A DNA stretch of 13,352 nt from Alphaproteobacteria bacterium. Lineage in GTDB: Bacteria > Pseudomonadota > Alphaproteobacteria > Puniceispirillales > UBA1172. The translations under genes and the position numbers were made by a program. Under the pieces are notes generated by a model. That model was not told the origin of the DNA. It was given only the letters and a program-made list of their open reading frames with translations, and did no database searches. Shown piece by piece: positions 6,723-13,352 of this stretch. Within the stretch, counting starts at the first letter, position 1. Each line of letters begins with the position of its first letter. Location: positions 1-13,352 of the forward strand of contig JALRFL010000033.1 of assembly GCA_023259875.1 (NCBI GenBank), in the 5' to 3' direction.

Positions 6723-7971
6723 ACTGGTAATCGAAGGTGGCGGCAAGCTTAATGGTGTGATCCCAATCAGTGGCGCAAAAAACGCTGCATTGCCGCTTAT
6801 GTGTGCGGCTTTGTTAACCGATGAGCCCCTGATTCTCGAAGGTTGGCCGGATTTGGCTGACACCCGATCTATGCGTGAACTGTTACAGAGCCTTAATATT
6901 GAAGGCACCACAAAAGGGGAAAGCCTGCACCTCAAGGCAGGGGCGTCTATCGGGATCGAAGCCTCCTATGATATTGTTCGCAAGATGCGCGCCTCAATTC
7001 TGGTCTTAGGCCCTCTTTTAACGCGCATGGGTCAGGCCAAAGTGTCTCTGCCCGGCGGTTGTGCCATTGGGTCGCGCCCTGTTGATCTGCATATCATGGT
7101 GATGGAAAAATTAGGCGCGAGGGTGACGCTAGAAGACGGATATGTTCTGGCTGAAGCCAAGCAGGGGCTGACAGGAAATCGCATTACCTTTCCCATGATC
7201 AGCGTTGGCGCGACAGAAAACGCCCTGATGGCCGCCAGCATGGCCAAAGGGCAAACGGTTCTGATTAATGCGGCAAGAGAGCCTGAGATTTCTGATCTGG
7301 CCGAATGTCTGAACGCCATGGGCGCAAACATCACAGGACACGGCACTAGCACCATCACCATCGAAGGGGTGGATCGCTTGAATGGTGCCACGCACCGAGT
7401 TGTTCCAGACCGAATTGAGGCAGGAACCTTTGCCATCGCCGCCGCTATTACCCAAGGCGAAGTCAGATTGGAAAATACCCGCGCGGATCATCTGGATGCG
7501 CTGATGGCGACCTTAACTCAAGCCGGAGCCAGAGTGGATGCAGGTGATCATCATATCATGATTGCTATGACTGATCGGCCTCAGCCTGTTGATATTTCCA
7601 CCGATCCCTATCCCGGCTTTCCAACCGACCTGCAAGCGCAATTCATGGCCTTTATGTGCATGGCTAGAGGCGCCTCACGGATCAGCGAAACCATCTTTGA
7701 AAATCGTTTTATGCATGTTCCGGAATTGATGCGGATGGGGGCAAAAATAAATGTCTCTGGCGGCACTGCCCTCGTTCGCGGTGTTGATGCGCTTGTTGGC
7801 GCACCTGTGATGGCGACAGATTTACGAGCGTCGGTTTCACTGGTGCTAGCCGGATTGGTGGCTGATGGCAAAACCACTTTGCAACGCATCTATCATCTTG
7901 ATAGAGGGTATTATCAACTGGAACATAAGCTTAACGCTTGCGGCGCTCGCATCACGCGTGTCAAAGAATAA
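6715..7971 (+). CDS. murA: UDP-N-acetylglucosamine 1-carboxyvinyltransferase
   Basis: Catalyses the first committed step of peptidoglycan synthesis in the cytoplasm, moving enolpyruvate from phosphoenolpyruvate to UDP-N-acetylglucosamine. At 418 residues it has normal length and aligns with the E. coli enzyme almost without gaps. Lys22 is in SGAKNAALP, the catalytic Cys116 in LPGGCAIGSRPVDLH, Asp305 in FPTDLQAQF and Arg397 in YHLDRGYY, so all key residues are present. Because the Cys is retained rather than replaced by Asp, the enzyme should be fosfomycin-sensitive (family knowledge). The ATG at 6715 has AAGGAG at 9 bases spacing and overlaps the preceding small gene by 8 bases. A 58-base gap to the DUF2948 gene holds no visible terminator, so transcription probably continues. 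Confidence 0.98.
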   Translation: MDKLVIEGGGKLNGVIPISGAKNAALPLMCAALLTDEPLILEGWPDLADTRSMRELLQSLNIEGTTKGESLHLKAGASIGIEASYDIVRKMRASILVLGPLLTRMGQAKVSLPGGCAIGSRPVDLHIMVMEKLGARVTLEDGYVLAEAKQGLTGNRITFPMISVGATENALMAASMAKGQTVLINAAREPEISDLAECLNAMGANITGHGTSTITIEGVDRLNGATHRVVPDRIEAGTFAIAAAITQGEVRLENTRADHLDALMATLTQAGARVDAGDHHIMIAMTDRPQPVDISTDPYPGFPTDLQAQFMAFMCMARGASRISETIFENRFMHVPELMRMGAKINVSGGTALVRGVDALVGAPVMATDLRASVSLVLAGLVADGKTTLQRIYHLDRGYYQLEHKLNACGARITRVKE

Positions 7972-8029
7972 CCCATGAGATGATAAAACCTAATCCTAAC
8001 ATAATGCCCAAAGGATCGCAGGAACAGAG

Positions 8030-8446
8030 ATGAGCACAGCATTAAAACTGGCCGCGCATGATGAAGGTGATTTGACCGTGCTTTCCTCGTTGTTGCAGGA
8101 TGCTACCGTGTTGGTTGGTGATATGGGCTATGATGCCGATGATCGCCAGTTTTTGATGGTGGCCGCGCGTTTCTTTCATGATGATGGCCAAAATCGGCGG
8201 CGGCTGATTGGCGTTAATTTTTCTGATATCACATCTGTGAAGCGTCATGGCATTGATCTTAGCCGCAAAGAAGACGTCCTATCCTTGCTCAGTATTACTT
8301 TTTCAGGTATGTCGGTGGATCTGACCTTTTCTGGTGATGCCATGCTGAAGCTGGAAACGCATCAGATCAAGGCATTTGCCGCAGATTTAGACGAAGGATG
8401 GGTGACCCATTTTCAACCCACGCATCCCCACAAAGATAGCGATTAA
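8030..8446 (+). CDS. DUF2948 family protein
   Basis: A 138-residue soluble protein of unknown function, matching the alphaproteobacterial DUF2948 family found next to hisG and murA. Recognisable segments are an N-terminal ALKLAAHDEGDL, a central GDMGYDADDRQFLMVAARF, RRRLIGVNFSDITSVKRHGI, and LSLLSITFSG near residue 90. No catalytic motif, signal peptide or membrane helix is visible; the pattern of short strands suggests a compact beta-rich fold. The ATG has AGGA 6 bases upstream. Its stop lies 12 bases before the hisG start, so both are probably on one transcript. A structural or regulatory link to histidine synthesis or to MurA is suggested only by location. Confidence 0.85.
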   Translation: MSTALKLAAHDEGDLTVLSSLLQDATVLVGDMGYDADDRQFLMVAARFFHDDGQNRRRLIGVNFSDITSVKRHGIDLSRKEDVLSLLSITFSGMSVDLTFSGDAMLKLETHQIKAFAADLDEGWVTHFQPTHPHKDSD

Positions 8447-8447
8447 A

Positions 8448-8457
8448 CGAGGCCTCG
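8448..8457. promoter_or_regulatory. Palindrome enclosing the hisG ribosome binding site
   Basis: CGAGGCCTCG is a perfect 10-bp palindrome lying between the DUF2948 stop and the hisG ATG (8459). It contains GAGG at 8449-8452, the apparent hisG ribosome binding site with 6 bases spacing. A DNA palindrome of this kind cannot form an intramolecular hairpin, so effects on translation would require pairing elsewhere; chance is possible. Confidence 0.25.
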
Positions 8458-8458
8458 A

Positions 8459-9178
8459 ATGAGCAATCTGGACAATGGATGGATGGGGACGGACAGCGTC
8501 ACATCCAGCAAAGACAAATTGATATTGGCTTTGCCGAAGGGTCGGATTTTAAATGCTATTCGCCCGATCATGGCGCGCGCAGGGTTAACCCCTGAAGATG
8601 CCTTTTTTGATGAAACAGATCGGCGGTTGCGGTTTTCAACAAATGATCCTGCGATTGATATTATTCGTGTGCGCAGTTTTGATGTCGCCACCTTCCTTGC
8701 CTATGGTGCGGCTCAGATGGGGATCGCTGGCGAAGATGTGCTGATGGAATTTGATCACCCTGATATTTACGCACCGGTGGATTTGAACACAGGGCATTGC
8801 CGCATGGTTGTAGCCAGCCGTAAGGAAACCCTAGCCGCCGAAGACCCACGCAGTTGGAGTCATGTTCGTGTCGCCACCAAATACCCGAATTTGACAAGAC
8901 GGCATTTCGCCGCCAGAGGCGTTCAAGCCGAATGCATAAAACTCAACGGGGCAATGGAACTTGCCCCGGGGCTTGGGTTATGCCGCCGGATTGTTGATCT
9001 GGTGGAATCTGGTTCTACCCTTACCGCAAATGGATTGGTTGAAGTCGAAGAAATTGCAAGAATTACAAGCAAACTTGCGGTGAATCGTGTAGCATGGAAA
9101 ACACGACCTGATATGATCAGCCATTGGATCCAGCGTTTTGGTGAGGCCGTAAATGACATTTCGCATAGCACTGCATGA
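8459..9178 (+). CDS. hisG: ATP phosphoribosyltransferase, short form
   Basis: First enzyme of histidine synthesis, joining ATP and phosphoribosyl pyrophosphate. The 239 residues cover the two catalytic domains and lack the C-terminal ACT-like regulatory domain of the long form. The short form works as a complex with HisZ, which must be encoded elsewhere because it is not in this window. Seen: LALPKGRIL at 23-31, the segment DVATFLAYGAAQMGIAGED at 75-93, KYPNLTRRHF at 141-150 and the PRPP-binding loop DLVESGSTLTANGL at 180-193. The first 18 or so residues are an extra polar extension. ATG 8459 has GAGG at 6 bases spacing. The end overlaps hisD by 26 bases. Confidence 0.96.
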   Translation: MSNLDNGWMGTDSVTSSKDKLILALPKGRILNAIRPIMARAGLTPEDAFFDETDRRLRFSTNDPAIDIIRVRSFDVATFLAYGAAQMGIAGEDVLMEFDHPDIYAPVDLNTGHCRMVVASRKETLAAEDPRSWSHVRVATKYPNLTRRHFAARGVQAECIKLNGAMELAPGLGLCRRIVDLVESGSTLTANGLVEVEEIARITSKLAVNRVAWKTRPDMISHWIQRFGEAVNDISHSTA

Positions 9179-10448
9179 CCCCGACCGTCTAGCGGCCATT
9201 GAACATCTCATTTCCGCCTCAAGAGAGGCGGTATCCGATGTTGGCCAAAATGTCGCTGAGATCATATCCCGTGTTCGCGCCCAAGGTGACGCGGCTATTC
9301 TTGAGTTAACGCAAACCTTTGATCACCATTCTGCCGCTACCATGGCTGATCTTAATCTTTCTGCTAGCCGTCTTAAATCTGCCTATGACAGGTTAGATGA
9401 TGATTTGCGGTCAGCGCTTAATCTTGCCGCGGAACGCATCATCGCCTTTCATGAACGCCAACGCCCCGAAGCCATGGAATGGGTTGATCAGGCCGGGGTG
9501 CGGTTAGGGTTAAGACAGACGCCTGTTGATGCCGCTGGACTTTATGTTCCCGGGGGGAAGGCCGCATACCCATCTTCGGTGCTGATGAATGCCCTGCCAG
9601 CAAAAGTCGCTGGGGTAGAACGGCTCGTCATGGTGACCCCAACCCCAAACGGAGAAGCCAATGACTTGGTCTTGGCGGCGGCGCATCTGGCCGGAATAAG
9701 CGAAGTCTGGACGATTGGCGGCGCACAAGCCATAGCGGCGCTGGCCTATGGAACCGAAACGATCAAGCCCGTGGACAAAATCACCGGCCCCGGCAACGCT
9801 TGGGTGGCTACCGCGAAACGGCAGGTATTTGGGCAGGTAGGGATTGATTCTATCGCCGGCCCGTCTGAGGTCTTGATCATGGCTGACGCAGAAAACAATC
9901 CTGACTGGATTGCCATGGATCTGATGGCACAGGCAGAACATGATGAATTGGCGCAATCTATTTTGATCACCGATGATCAAGATTTTGCCCATGCTGTTGA
10001 CGCGGCGGTGGATCAGGTGATTGCCGGATTGCCGCGTTCCGATATCGCCGGTGCCTCTTGGCGTGATCATGGCGCGATCATCACCGTCAAAGATTGGGAC
10101 GAAGGTGTTGATCTGGCAAACCGACTGGCACCAGAACATTTAGAAATCGCCACCTCTAATGCCGAGGAATTGAGCCAAAAGATCAAGCACGCCGGGGCAA
10201 TTTTTATTGGTGCTCATACCCCTGAGGCGGTCGGGGATTATGTCGCTGGGCCTAACCATGTTTTGCCAACCTCGCGGACGGCGCGGTTTTCCTCAGGTCT
10301 TGGGGTTGTTGATTTTATGAAGCGCACCACCTTGCTGGCCTGTGATGCTAATGCGCTTCGCCACATTGGCCCTGCCGCTATTCGTCTCGCCGAAGCCGAA
10401 GGGCTAGATGCGCATGCGCGGTCAATCTTACGCCGCTTAAACCTCTAG
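9153..10448 (+). CDS. hisD: Histidinol dehydrogenase
   Basis: Catalyses the last two oxidations of histidine synthesis, histidinol to histidine, using NAD and zinc. At 431 residues it is full length. The zinc ligands match the family: Gln260 and His263 in MAQAEHDE, Asp362 in VGDYVAGPNH and His421 in LDAHARSIL. The catalytic Glu328-His329 pair is in LAPEHLEI, and His369 in PNHVLPTSRTARF. GPGNAWVATAKRQVFG at 212-227 and GIDSIAGPSEV at 230-240 are signature segments. The ATG at 9153 lies inside hisG, with GAGG 6 bases upstream, so the 26-base overlap appears real and would couple translation of the two genes. Confidence 0.98.
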   Translation: MTFRIALHDPDRLAAIEHLISASREAVSDVGQNVAEIISRVRAQGDAAILELTQTFDHHSAATMADLNLSASRLKSAYDRLDDDLRSALNLAAERIIAFHERQRPEAMEWVDQAGVRLGLRQTPVDAAGLYVPGGKAAYPSSVLMNALPAKVAGVERLVMVTPTPNGEANDLVLAAAHLAGISEVWTIGGAQAIAALAYGTETIKPVDKITGPGNAWVATAKRQVFGQVGIDSIAGPSEVLIMADAENNPDWIAMDLMAQAEHDELAQSILITDDQDFAHAVDAAVDQVIAGLPRSDIAGASWRDHGAIITVKDWDEGVDLANRLAPEHLEIATSNAEELSQKIKHAGAIFIGAHTPEAVGDYVAGPNHVLPTSRTARFSSGLGVVDFMKRTTLLACDANALRHIGPAAIRLAEAEGLDAHARSILRRLNL

Positions 10449-10451
10449 CGA

Positions 10452-10943
10452 ATGACAATGGACACTCGGCAAGAACAACACCGCATTATTGAGATACAGC
10501 TGGATCAGCAGAACCAGCCACGATTAAGCGCGGAAGCCGAGCATGAGCGGTCCATCGCCATTTTTGATTTGATTGAAGAAAACCATTTTCATCTGCTTAC
10601 CGCCGATGGCCCTTATATTCTCTGCCTTAGGTCTGATGCCCGGCATATTAATTTTGAAATCAGGGATAACGCAAACCAACCTCTTGCAAGTTTTCTTTTG
10701 GCCATGGGGCCATTGCGCCGCGTCATTCGAGATTATCAAATGATCTGTGAGAGTTATTACGAAGCTATTCGCACCAAGAGCCCATCGCAAATTCAAGCGA
10801 TTGATATGGGTCGCCGCGCCTTGCATGACGAAGGCTCACAAATCTTACGGCAACGCCTTGAAGGCAAGGTTGATATTGATCATGGCACGTCACGGCGGCT
10901 GTTTAGTCTGGTTTTTGTATTAAAACAGGGGGTACGACCATGA
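10452..10943 (+). CDS. UPF0262 family protein
   Basis: A 163-residue soluble protein of unknown function that fits the alphaproteobacterial UPF0262 family, normally located after hisD. Typical segments are RIIEIQLD near residue 11, EHERSIAIFDLIEENHF at about 27-43, a central GPLRRVIRDYQMICESYYEAI at about 86-106 and GRRALHDEGSQILRQRL near 120-136; the RRLF motif close to the end is also usual. There is no signal peptide or membrane helix. It begins 3 bases after the hisD stop without a clear ribosome binding site, so it likely depends on reinitiation by ribosomes finishing hisD; a second ATG lies two codons downstream. It ends in an ATGA overlap with the phosphatase gene. Confidence 0.88.
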   Translation: MTMDTRQEQHRIIEIQLDQQNQPRLSAEAEHERSIAIFDLIEENHFHLLTADGPYILCLRSDARHINFEIRDNANQPLASFLLAMGPLRRVIRDYQMICESYYEAIRTKSPSQIQAIDMGRRALHDEGSQILRQRLEGKVDIDHGTSRRLFSLVFVLKQGVRP

Positions 10944-11404
10944 CCGATCCCATTACCGCCCCCACGGCGATACCAGCGAGAATTCTGTTTGCCTGCACGC
11001 ATAATAAAATCCGCTCACCCATGGCAGAAGCCCTAATGAAAACCTTATATAGCCGCCATATCACCTTTGTCGATAGTTGCGGCATTGATGAAGGGGGCGG
11101 TGTTGGTGATGGCTTTACCATTGCTGTGATGAGGGAAATTGGGATTGATTTGCTTGATCATATGCCAAAAAGTTTTGGCGACCTTGAACAGCAAAAAATT
11201 GATCTGGTGATCTGTTTTTCCGAAGCAAGTTATGAGGCCGCCTGTCATATCCCCTCGCTCAAAGCCGATCAGATTGAATATTGGCCAGCCTATGATCCCC
11301 AACTTATCGCAGAGGGGCGTGAGGCGCGTTTAGCCGCATATCGGAATATTCGTGACCAAATTAGAGATATGCTGACCGAACGATTTGGTGCAGCAAATGA
11401 ATAA
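10940..11404 (+). CDS. Low-molecular-weight phosphotyrosine phosphatase/arsenate reductase-like protein
   Basis: A 154-residue cytoplasmic protein of the LMW-PTP fold, which also includes thioredoxin-linked arsenate reductases. The P-loop is Cys19-THNKI-Arg25-Ser26 (CX5RS), after the strand RILFA. An Asp at 119 in WPAYDP is in the place of the usual general acid. True LMW-PTPs usually have a DP(Y/F) context and ArsC-type arsenate reductases add a redox Cys pair near residue 80-90; here Cys92 and Cys102 are both present after the P-loop, so reductase chemistry cannot be ruled out. Annotators often call this conserved neighbour of infA an arsenate reductase or low-molecular-weight phosphatase. 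Its ATG overlaps the preceding stop by 4 bases, and its end overlaps a 24-codon ORF. The physiological substrate is unknown. Confidence 0.88.
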   Translation: MTDPITAPTAIPARILFACTHNKIRSPMAEALMKTLYSRHITFVDSCGIDEGGGVGDGFTIAVMREIGIDLLDHMPKSFGDLEQQKIDLVICFSEASYEAACHIPSLKADQIEYWPAYDPQLIAEGREARLAAYRNIRDQIRDMLTERFGAANE

Positions 11405-11471
11405 ACTGCTTGACCACAGGCGGCGCATTCGCAATAGATGGTCGCAGAAATCATCAAATCGGGAAGATTGA
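11397..11471 (+). CDS. Possible 24-residue Arg-rich peptide between the phosphatase gene and infA
   Basis: An ATG at 11397, inside the end of the phosphatase gene (8-base overlap), opens a 24-codon frame (MNKLLDHRRRIRNRWSQK and so on) that ends with TGA at 11469-11471, exactly abutting the infA ATG at 11472. It fills the only sizeable gap in this part of the chain. There is no good ribosome binding site, so it would need coupling to the phosphatase gene. It may be a chance frame or a coupling device that carries ribosomes to infA. Confidence 0.2.
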   Translation: MNKLLDHRRRIRNRWSQKSSNRED

Positions 11472-11690
11472 ATGGCTAAAGAAGATTTAATTGAGTTTTC
11501 AGGTGTTGTGACAGAATTGCTTCCTAACGCCATGTTTAGGGTCAAACTGGACAATGATCATGAAGTGCTAGCGCATACCAGCGGCAAAATGCGCAAAAAC
11601 CGCATTCGTGTTCTGGCAGGTGATCGGGTTAATGTGGAAATGACCCCTTATGATTTGACCAAAGGCCGCATCACTTTCCGCTACAAGTAA
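11472..11690 (+). CDS. infA: Translation initiation factor IF-1
   Basis: A 72-residue S1-fold (OB) protein with the normal IF-1 length and sequence: MAKEDLIEFSGVV at the start, LPNAMFRVKLDN, the conserved LAHTSGKMRKNRIRVLAGDRV, and the C-terminal TKGRITFRYK. It binds the ribosomal A site during initiation with IF-2 and IF-3. ATG 11472 is preceded by GGGAAG with about 5 bases spacing. It lies in the usual alphaproteobacterial place between the phosphatase gene and maf; 28 bases separate it from maf, without a visible terminator. Confidence 0.99.
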   Translation: MAKEDLIEFSGVVTELLPNAMFRVKLDNDHEVLAHTSGKMRKNRIRVLAGDRVNVEMTPYDLTKGRITFRYK

Positions 11691-11718
11691 TCAATGCCCT
11701 CTCATCATCACTAATGGA

Positions 11719-12342
11719 ATGGCAGGTATGGCAACCCAGAAAGACAGTCCCGTCCCTGCCCTGACCCGTAGTTTGATCCTAGCATCGGCCTCGCCACGGC
11801 GTTTGGCCTTACTCGAACAGATTGGCGTCATTCCTGACCAAGTTGTTCCCGCAGATATCAATGAAACCCTGATAACAGGGGAAAGCCCTCGCCTTTATGT
11901 GCAACGCATGGCTTTGGAAAAAGCGCAAGTTATCGCTGACACACATCCTGATGCTTATATTTTGGGGGCGGATACGGTTGTGGCAACAGGACAGCGCATT
12001 CTAGGTAAACCTGCCCATAGAGAAGAAGCGGAAGCGTTTTTGAAACGGCTTTCCGGACGGCGCCATGATGTGATGACTGCCGTTGCCTTAATTCATCCAA
12101 ACGGCAAAATAGCCTCACGGCTAGTGACAACAAAAGTGCGGTTTCAGCGCCTAGAGGCGGCGATGATTACCCAATACCTTGATACCCAAGAATGGCAGGG
12201 CAAAGCCGGTGGATATGCTATTCAGGGCAAGGCCGCTGTCTTTGTGGATTGGATCAGCGGGTCTTATTCAGGGGTTGTTGGGCTGCCACTTTCTGAGGTG
12301 GGGCGGTTGCTTCGGGACGCTGGCCTTTTGACACGATCATGA
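11719..12342 (+). CDS. maf: Maf family nucleotide pyrophosphatase
   Basis: A 207-residue member of the Maf/HAM1-like fold, which hydrolyses nucleoside triphosphates (dTTP/UTP or modified pyrimidine types, depending on subfamily) to monophosphates and is linked to division arrest in some bacteria. Seen: the nucleotide-binding SASPRR at 23-28, the catalytic Asp85 in LGADTVV, GKP at 96-98, LSGRRHDVMTAV at 111-122, GKAGGYAIQG at 161-170 and SGSYSGVVGLPL at 180-191, all complete. The exact specificity was not derived. Two starts are possible: ATG 11719 has no ribosome binding site, while ATG 11728, three codons later, has GGAA about 8 bases upstream. The TGA overlaps the ATG of the next gene by 4 bases. 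Confidence 0.94.
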   Translation: MAGMATQKDSPVPALTRSLILASASPRRLALLEQIGVIPDQVVPADINETLITGESPRLYVQRMALEKAQVIADTHPDAYILGADTVVATGQRILGKPAHREEAEAFLKRLSGRRHDVMTAVALIHPNGKIASRLVTTKVRFQRLEAAMITQYLDTQEWQGKAGGYAIQGKAAVFVDWISGSYSGVVGLPLSEVGRLLRDAGLLTRS

Positions 12343-13352
12343 CTGCGTCTTTTAAGGATGAAGCTATTCTTGACCCGATGCCAGGGTATCAGCGTCTGGC
12401 CATCTGCCGTGATGGGGTTTTGACGGATGTGTTCGTTTCTGATGCCAGTGATCTGTCCCCCCTAGCTGGGGCAATTTATCTCGCGAGGGTGAAAGAGGGG
12501 TTTGCCAGTCATGGACGCATCCGGCTTCATCTTGGCGGGGCTGGTGAGGCCAGTATGCGCGTTAAAAACACCGCAGATTGGCCAAGCGGCAAGCTGATGG
12601 TGATCACCATCCAAGCCGAAGCGAGAGAAACCAAACCGCCGCAAGCCCGGGCAGGGATTATCCGTGAAAACCCCTTTGCTATCCTCCAAAGCCTGTGTCC
12701 TGAACCTAAGGGTGTATTTTTCTCACGGCGCCTCAAACAAGCGTTAGACGATCACCCCTCACCTGACTTAGAGCATATGGCCACGACGCTCGGAAGCCTC
12801 TCATCATCGACAAAAATCCGCATAACCTTGCGGCTATCAGCCCATCAAGCGGCGCCAGATCAGGTGCTAGCCCATATCAAGGCAGATTTGGATGATATGG
12901 AGGGGGTGATGACCGCCGCCAAAGCCAAAACTACCCCTGCCGAATTGCTGCAAGCGCCGGATTTGCCGCGGCTGTGTTCTGTGATTTTACCGCATCGGTT
13001 GACCGATCAAGAGATCATCAGAGACTTTGACGGCACATTCTGGGGCAACGCCGATATCAACCAACAGATTGAGGCCGCGCTTAACCCCCAATTTCCTCTT
13101 AGCAATGGGGGGCTTCTCCATATCAACACCCCTCCGGGGGCGGCAGTGATTGATGGGGATAGCGCAAATTCTCGCCTGCCCCCCTTTGCGTTAGCCCAAG
13201 CCATGGTCACACCCCTGACAACCCAGTTGCGGTTGCGCCGCATCAGTGGCCCTGTGGTCATTGATTTCCCTCGTCTTGGTCGCCCGGAAGGGGATCGCGT
13301 GCATCTAGACATGGCCGAGGCGATGGCCGCAGACCCCTTACCGCCACGCTGA
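12339..13352 (+). CDS. Divergent small RNase E/G-like protein
   Basis: A 337-residue protein in the position where alphaproteobacteria carry an RNase E/G-family gene between maf and yacG. It has only the catalytic-half layout of RNase E/G: an N-terminal strand region, a shortened S1-like segment GAIYLARVKEGFASHG at 44-59, and the DNase I-like part with GGLLHINTPPGAAVIDGDSA at 257-276 and GPVVIDFPRL at 304-313. Asp272 and Asp309 line up with the two magnesium-binding aspartates of E. coli RNase E (Asp303 and Asp346), but the neighbouring Asn305 position is Asp274. The CPxCxG zinc-link and the regions beyond it are absent. The ORF is complete and ends at the last base of the window. It may be a reduced ribonuclease or a non-catalytic relative. 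Start ATG overlaps the maf stop. Confidence 0.78.
   Translation: MTASFKDEAILDPMPGYQRLAICRDGVLTDVFVSDASDLSPLAGAIYLARVKEGFASHGRIRLHLGGAGEASMRVKNTADWPSGKLMVITIQAEARETKPPQARAGIIRENPFAILQSLCPEPKGVFFSRRLKQALDDHPSPDLEHMATTLGSLSSSTKIRITLRLSAHQAAPDQVLAHIKADLDDMEGVMTAAKAKTTPAELLQAPDLPRLCSVILPHRLTDQEIIRDFDGTFWGNADINQQIEAALNPQFPLSNGGLLHINTPPGAAVIDGDSANSRLPPFALAQAMVTPLTTQLRLRRISGPVVIDFPRLGRPEGDRVHLDMAEAMAADPLPPR

Noticed and set aside
7032..7491. Overlapping minus-strand frames of 120-134 codons inside murA
   Set aside because: They oppose the conserved MurA core and show no signal, domain or ribosome binding site.
9510..10139. Long minus-strand open frame (209 codons) inside hisD
   Set aside because: It is antisense to a complete, motif-rich HisD and has no family-like features; a shadow of codon bias.

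Overview
The window looks like a core, chromosomal segment of an alphaproteobacterium. The main evidence is the right half, where murA, a DUF2948 gene, a short-form hisG, hisD, a UPF0262 gene, a low-molecular-weight phosphatase gene, infA, maf and a small RNase E/G-like gene follow in the order typical of that class. By eye the base composition is near half GC, and codon use seems even across the window. A marine SAR116-like (Puniceispirillum-type) source would fit, but that is a guess. There are no insertion sequences, CRISPR arrays, phage genes or other signs of recent transfer. No stretch longer than about 300 bases lacks a gene; the longest gap is the roughly 190 bases between the ABC ATPase start and the tRNA.

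Left part (1-3830, all minus strand). This is one operon for uptake of a polar, probably basic, amino acid. In transcription order it holds the ATPase (HisP type), the periplasmic binding protein (HisJ/ArgT type), two permeases (HisQ and HisM types) and a zinc deacylase of the succinylglutamate desuccinylase/aspartoacylase family that runs off the left edge. A good promoter sits just before the ATPase, and a small stem-loop separates the binding-protein gene from the permeases. The same grouping is known from aotJQMOP of Pseudomonas aeruginosa, an arginine/ornithine system whose aotO is, as I recall, a member of this deacylase family.

Middle (3949-6447, minus strand). A tRNA-Thr(GGT) gene with encoded CCA is followed by a two-gene unit joined by an ATGA overlap. 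It encodes a TVP38/TMEM64 (VTT domain) membrane protein and a flavin disulfide oxidoreductase of the mercuric reductase/dihydrolipoamide dehydrogenase superfamily. The oxidoreductase keeps the CxxxxC redox pair but has Tyr where the catalytic C-terminal His is expected.

Right part (6510-13352, plus strand). A divergent intergenic region carries a perfect 10-bp inverted repeat. It is followed by a 54-56-residue basic protein gene that overlaps the start of murA, then the conserved chain listed above. Most of these genes overlap or lie within a few bases of each other, so long polycistronic transcripts and translational coupling are likely. The chain mixes cell-wall precursor synthesis (MurA), the first and last enzymes of histidine synthesis (HisG, HisD), translation initiation (IF-1), nucleotide-pool or division control (Maf) and a reduced RNase E/G-like protein. 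I found no convincing undescribed system. The best leads are the oxidoreductase/VTT pair, the small conserved-looking ORFs, the murA-upstream dyad and the divergent RNase.
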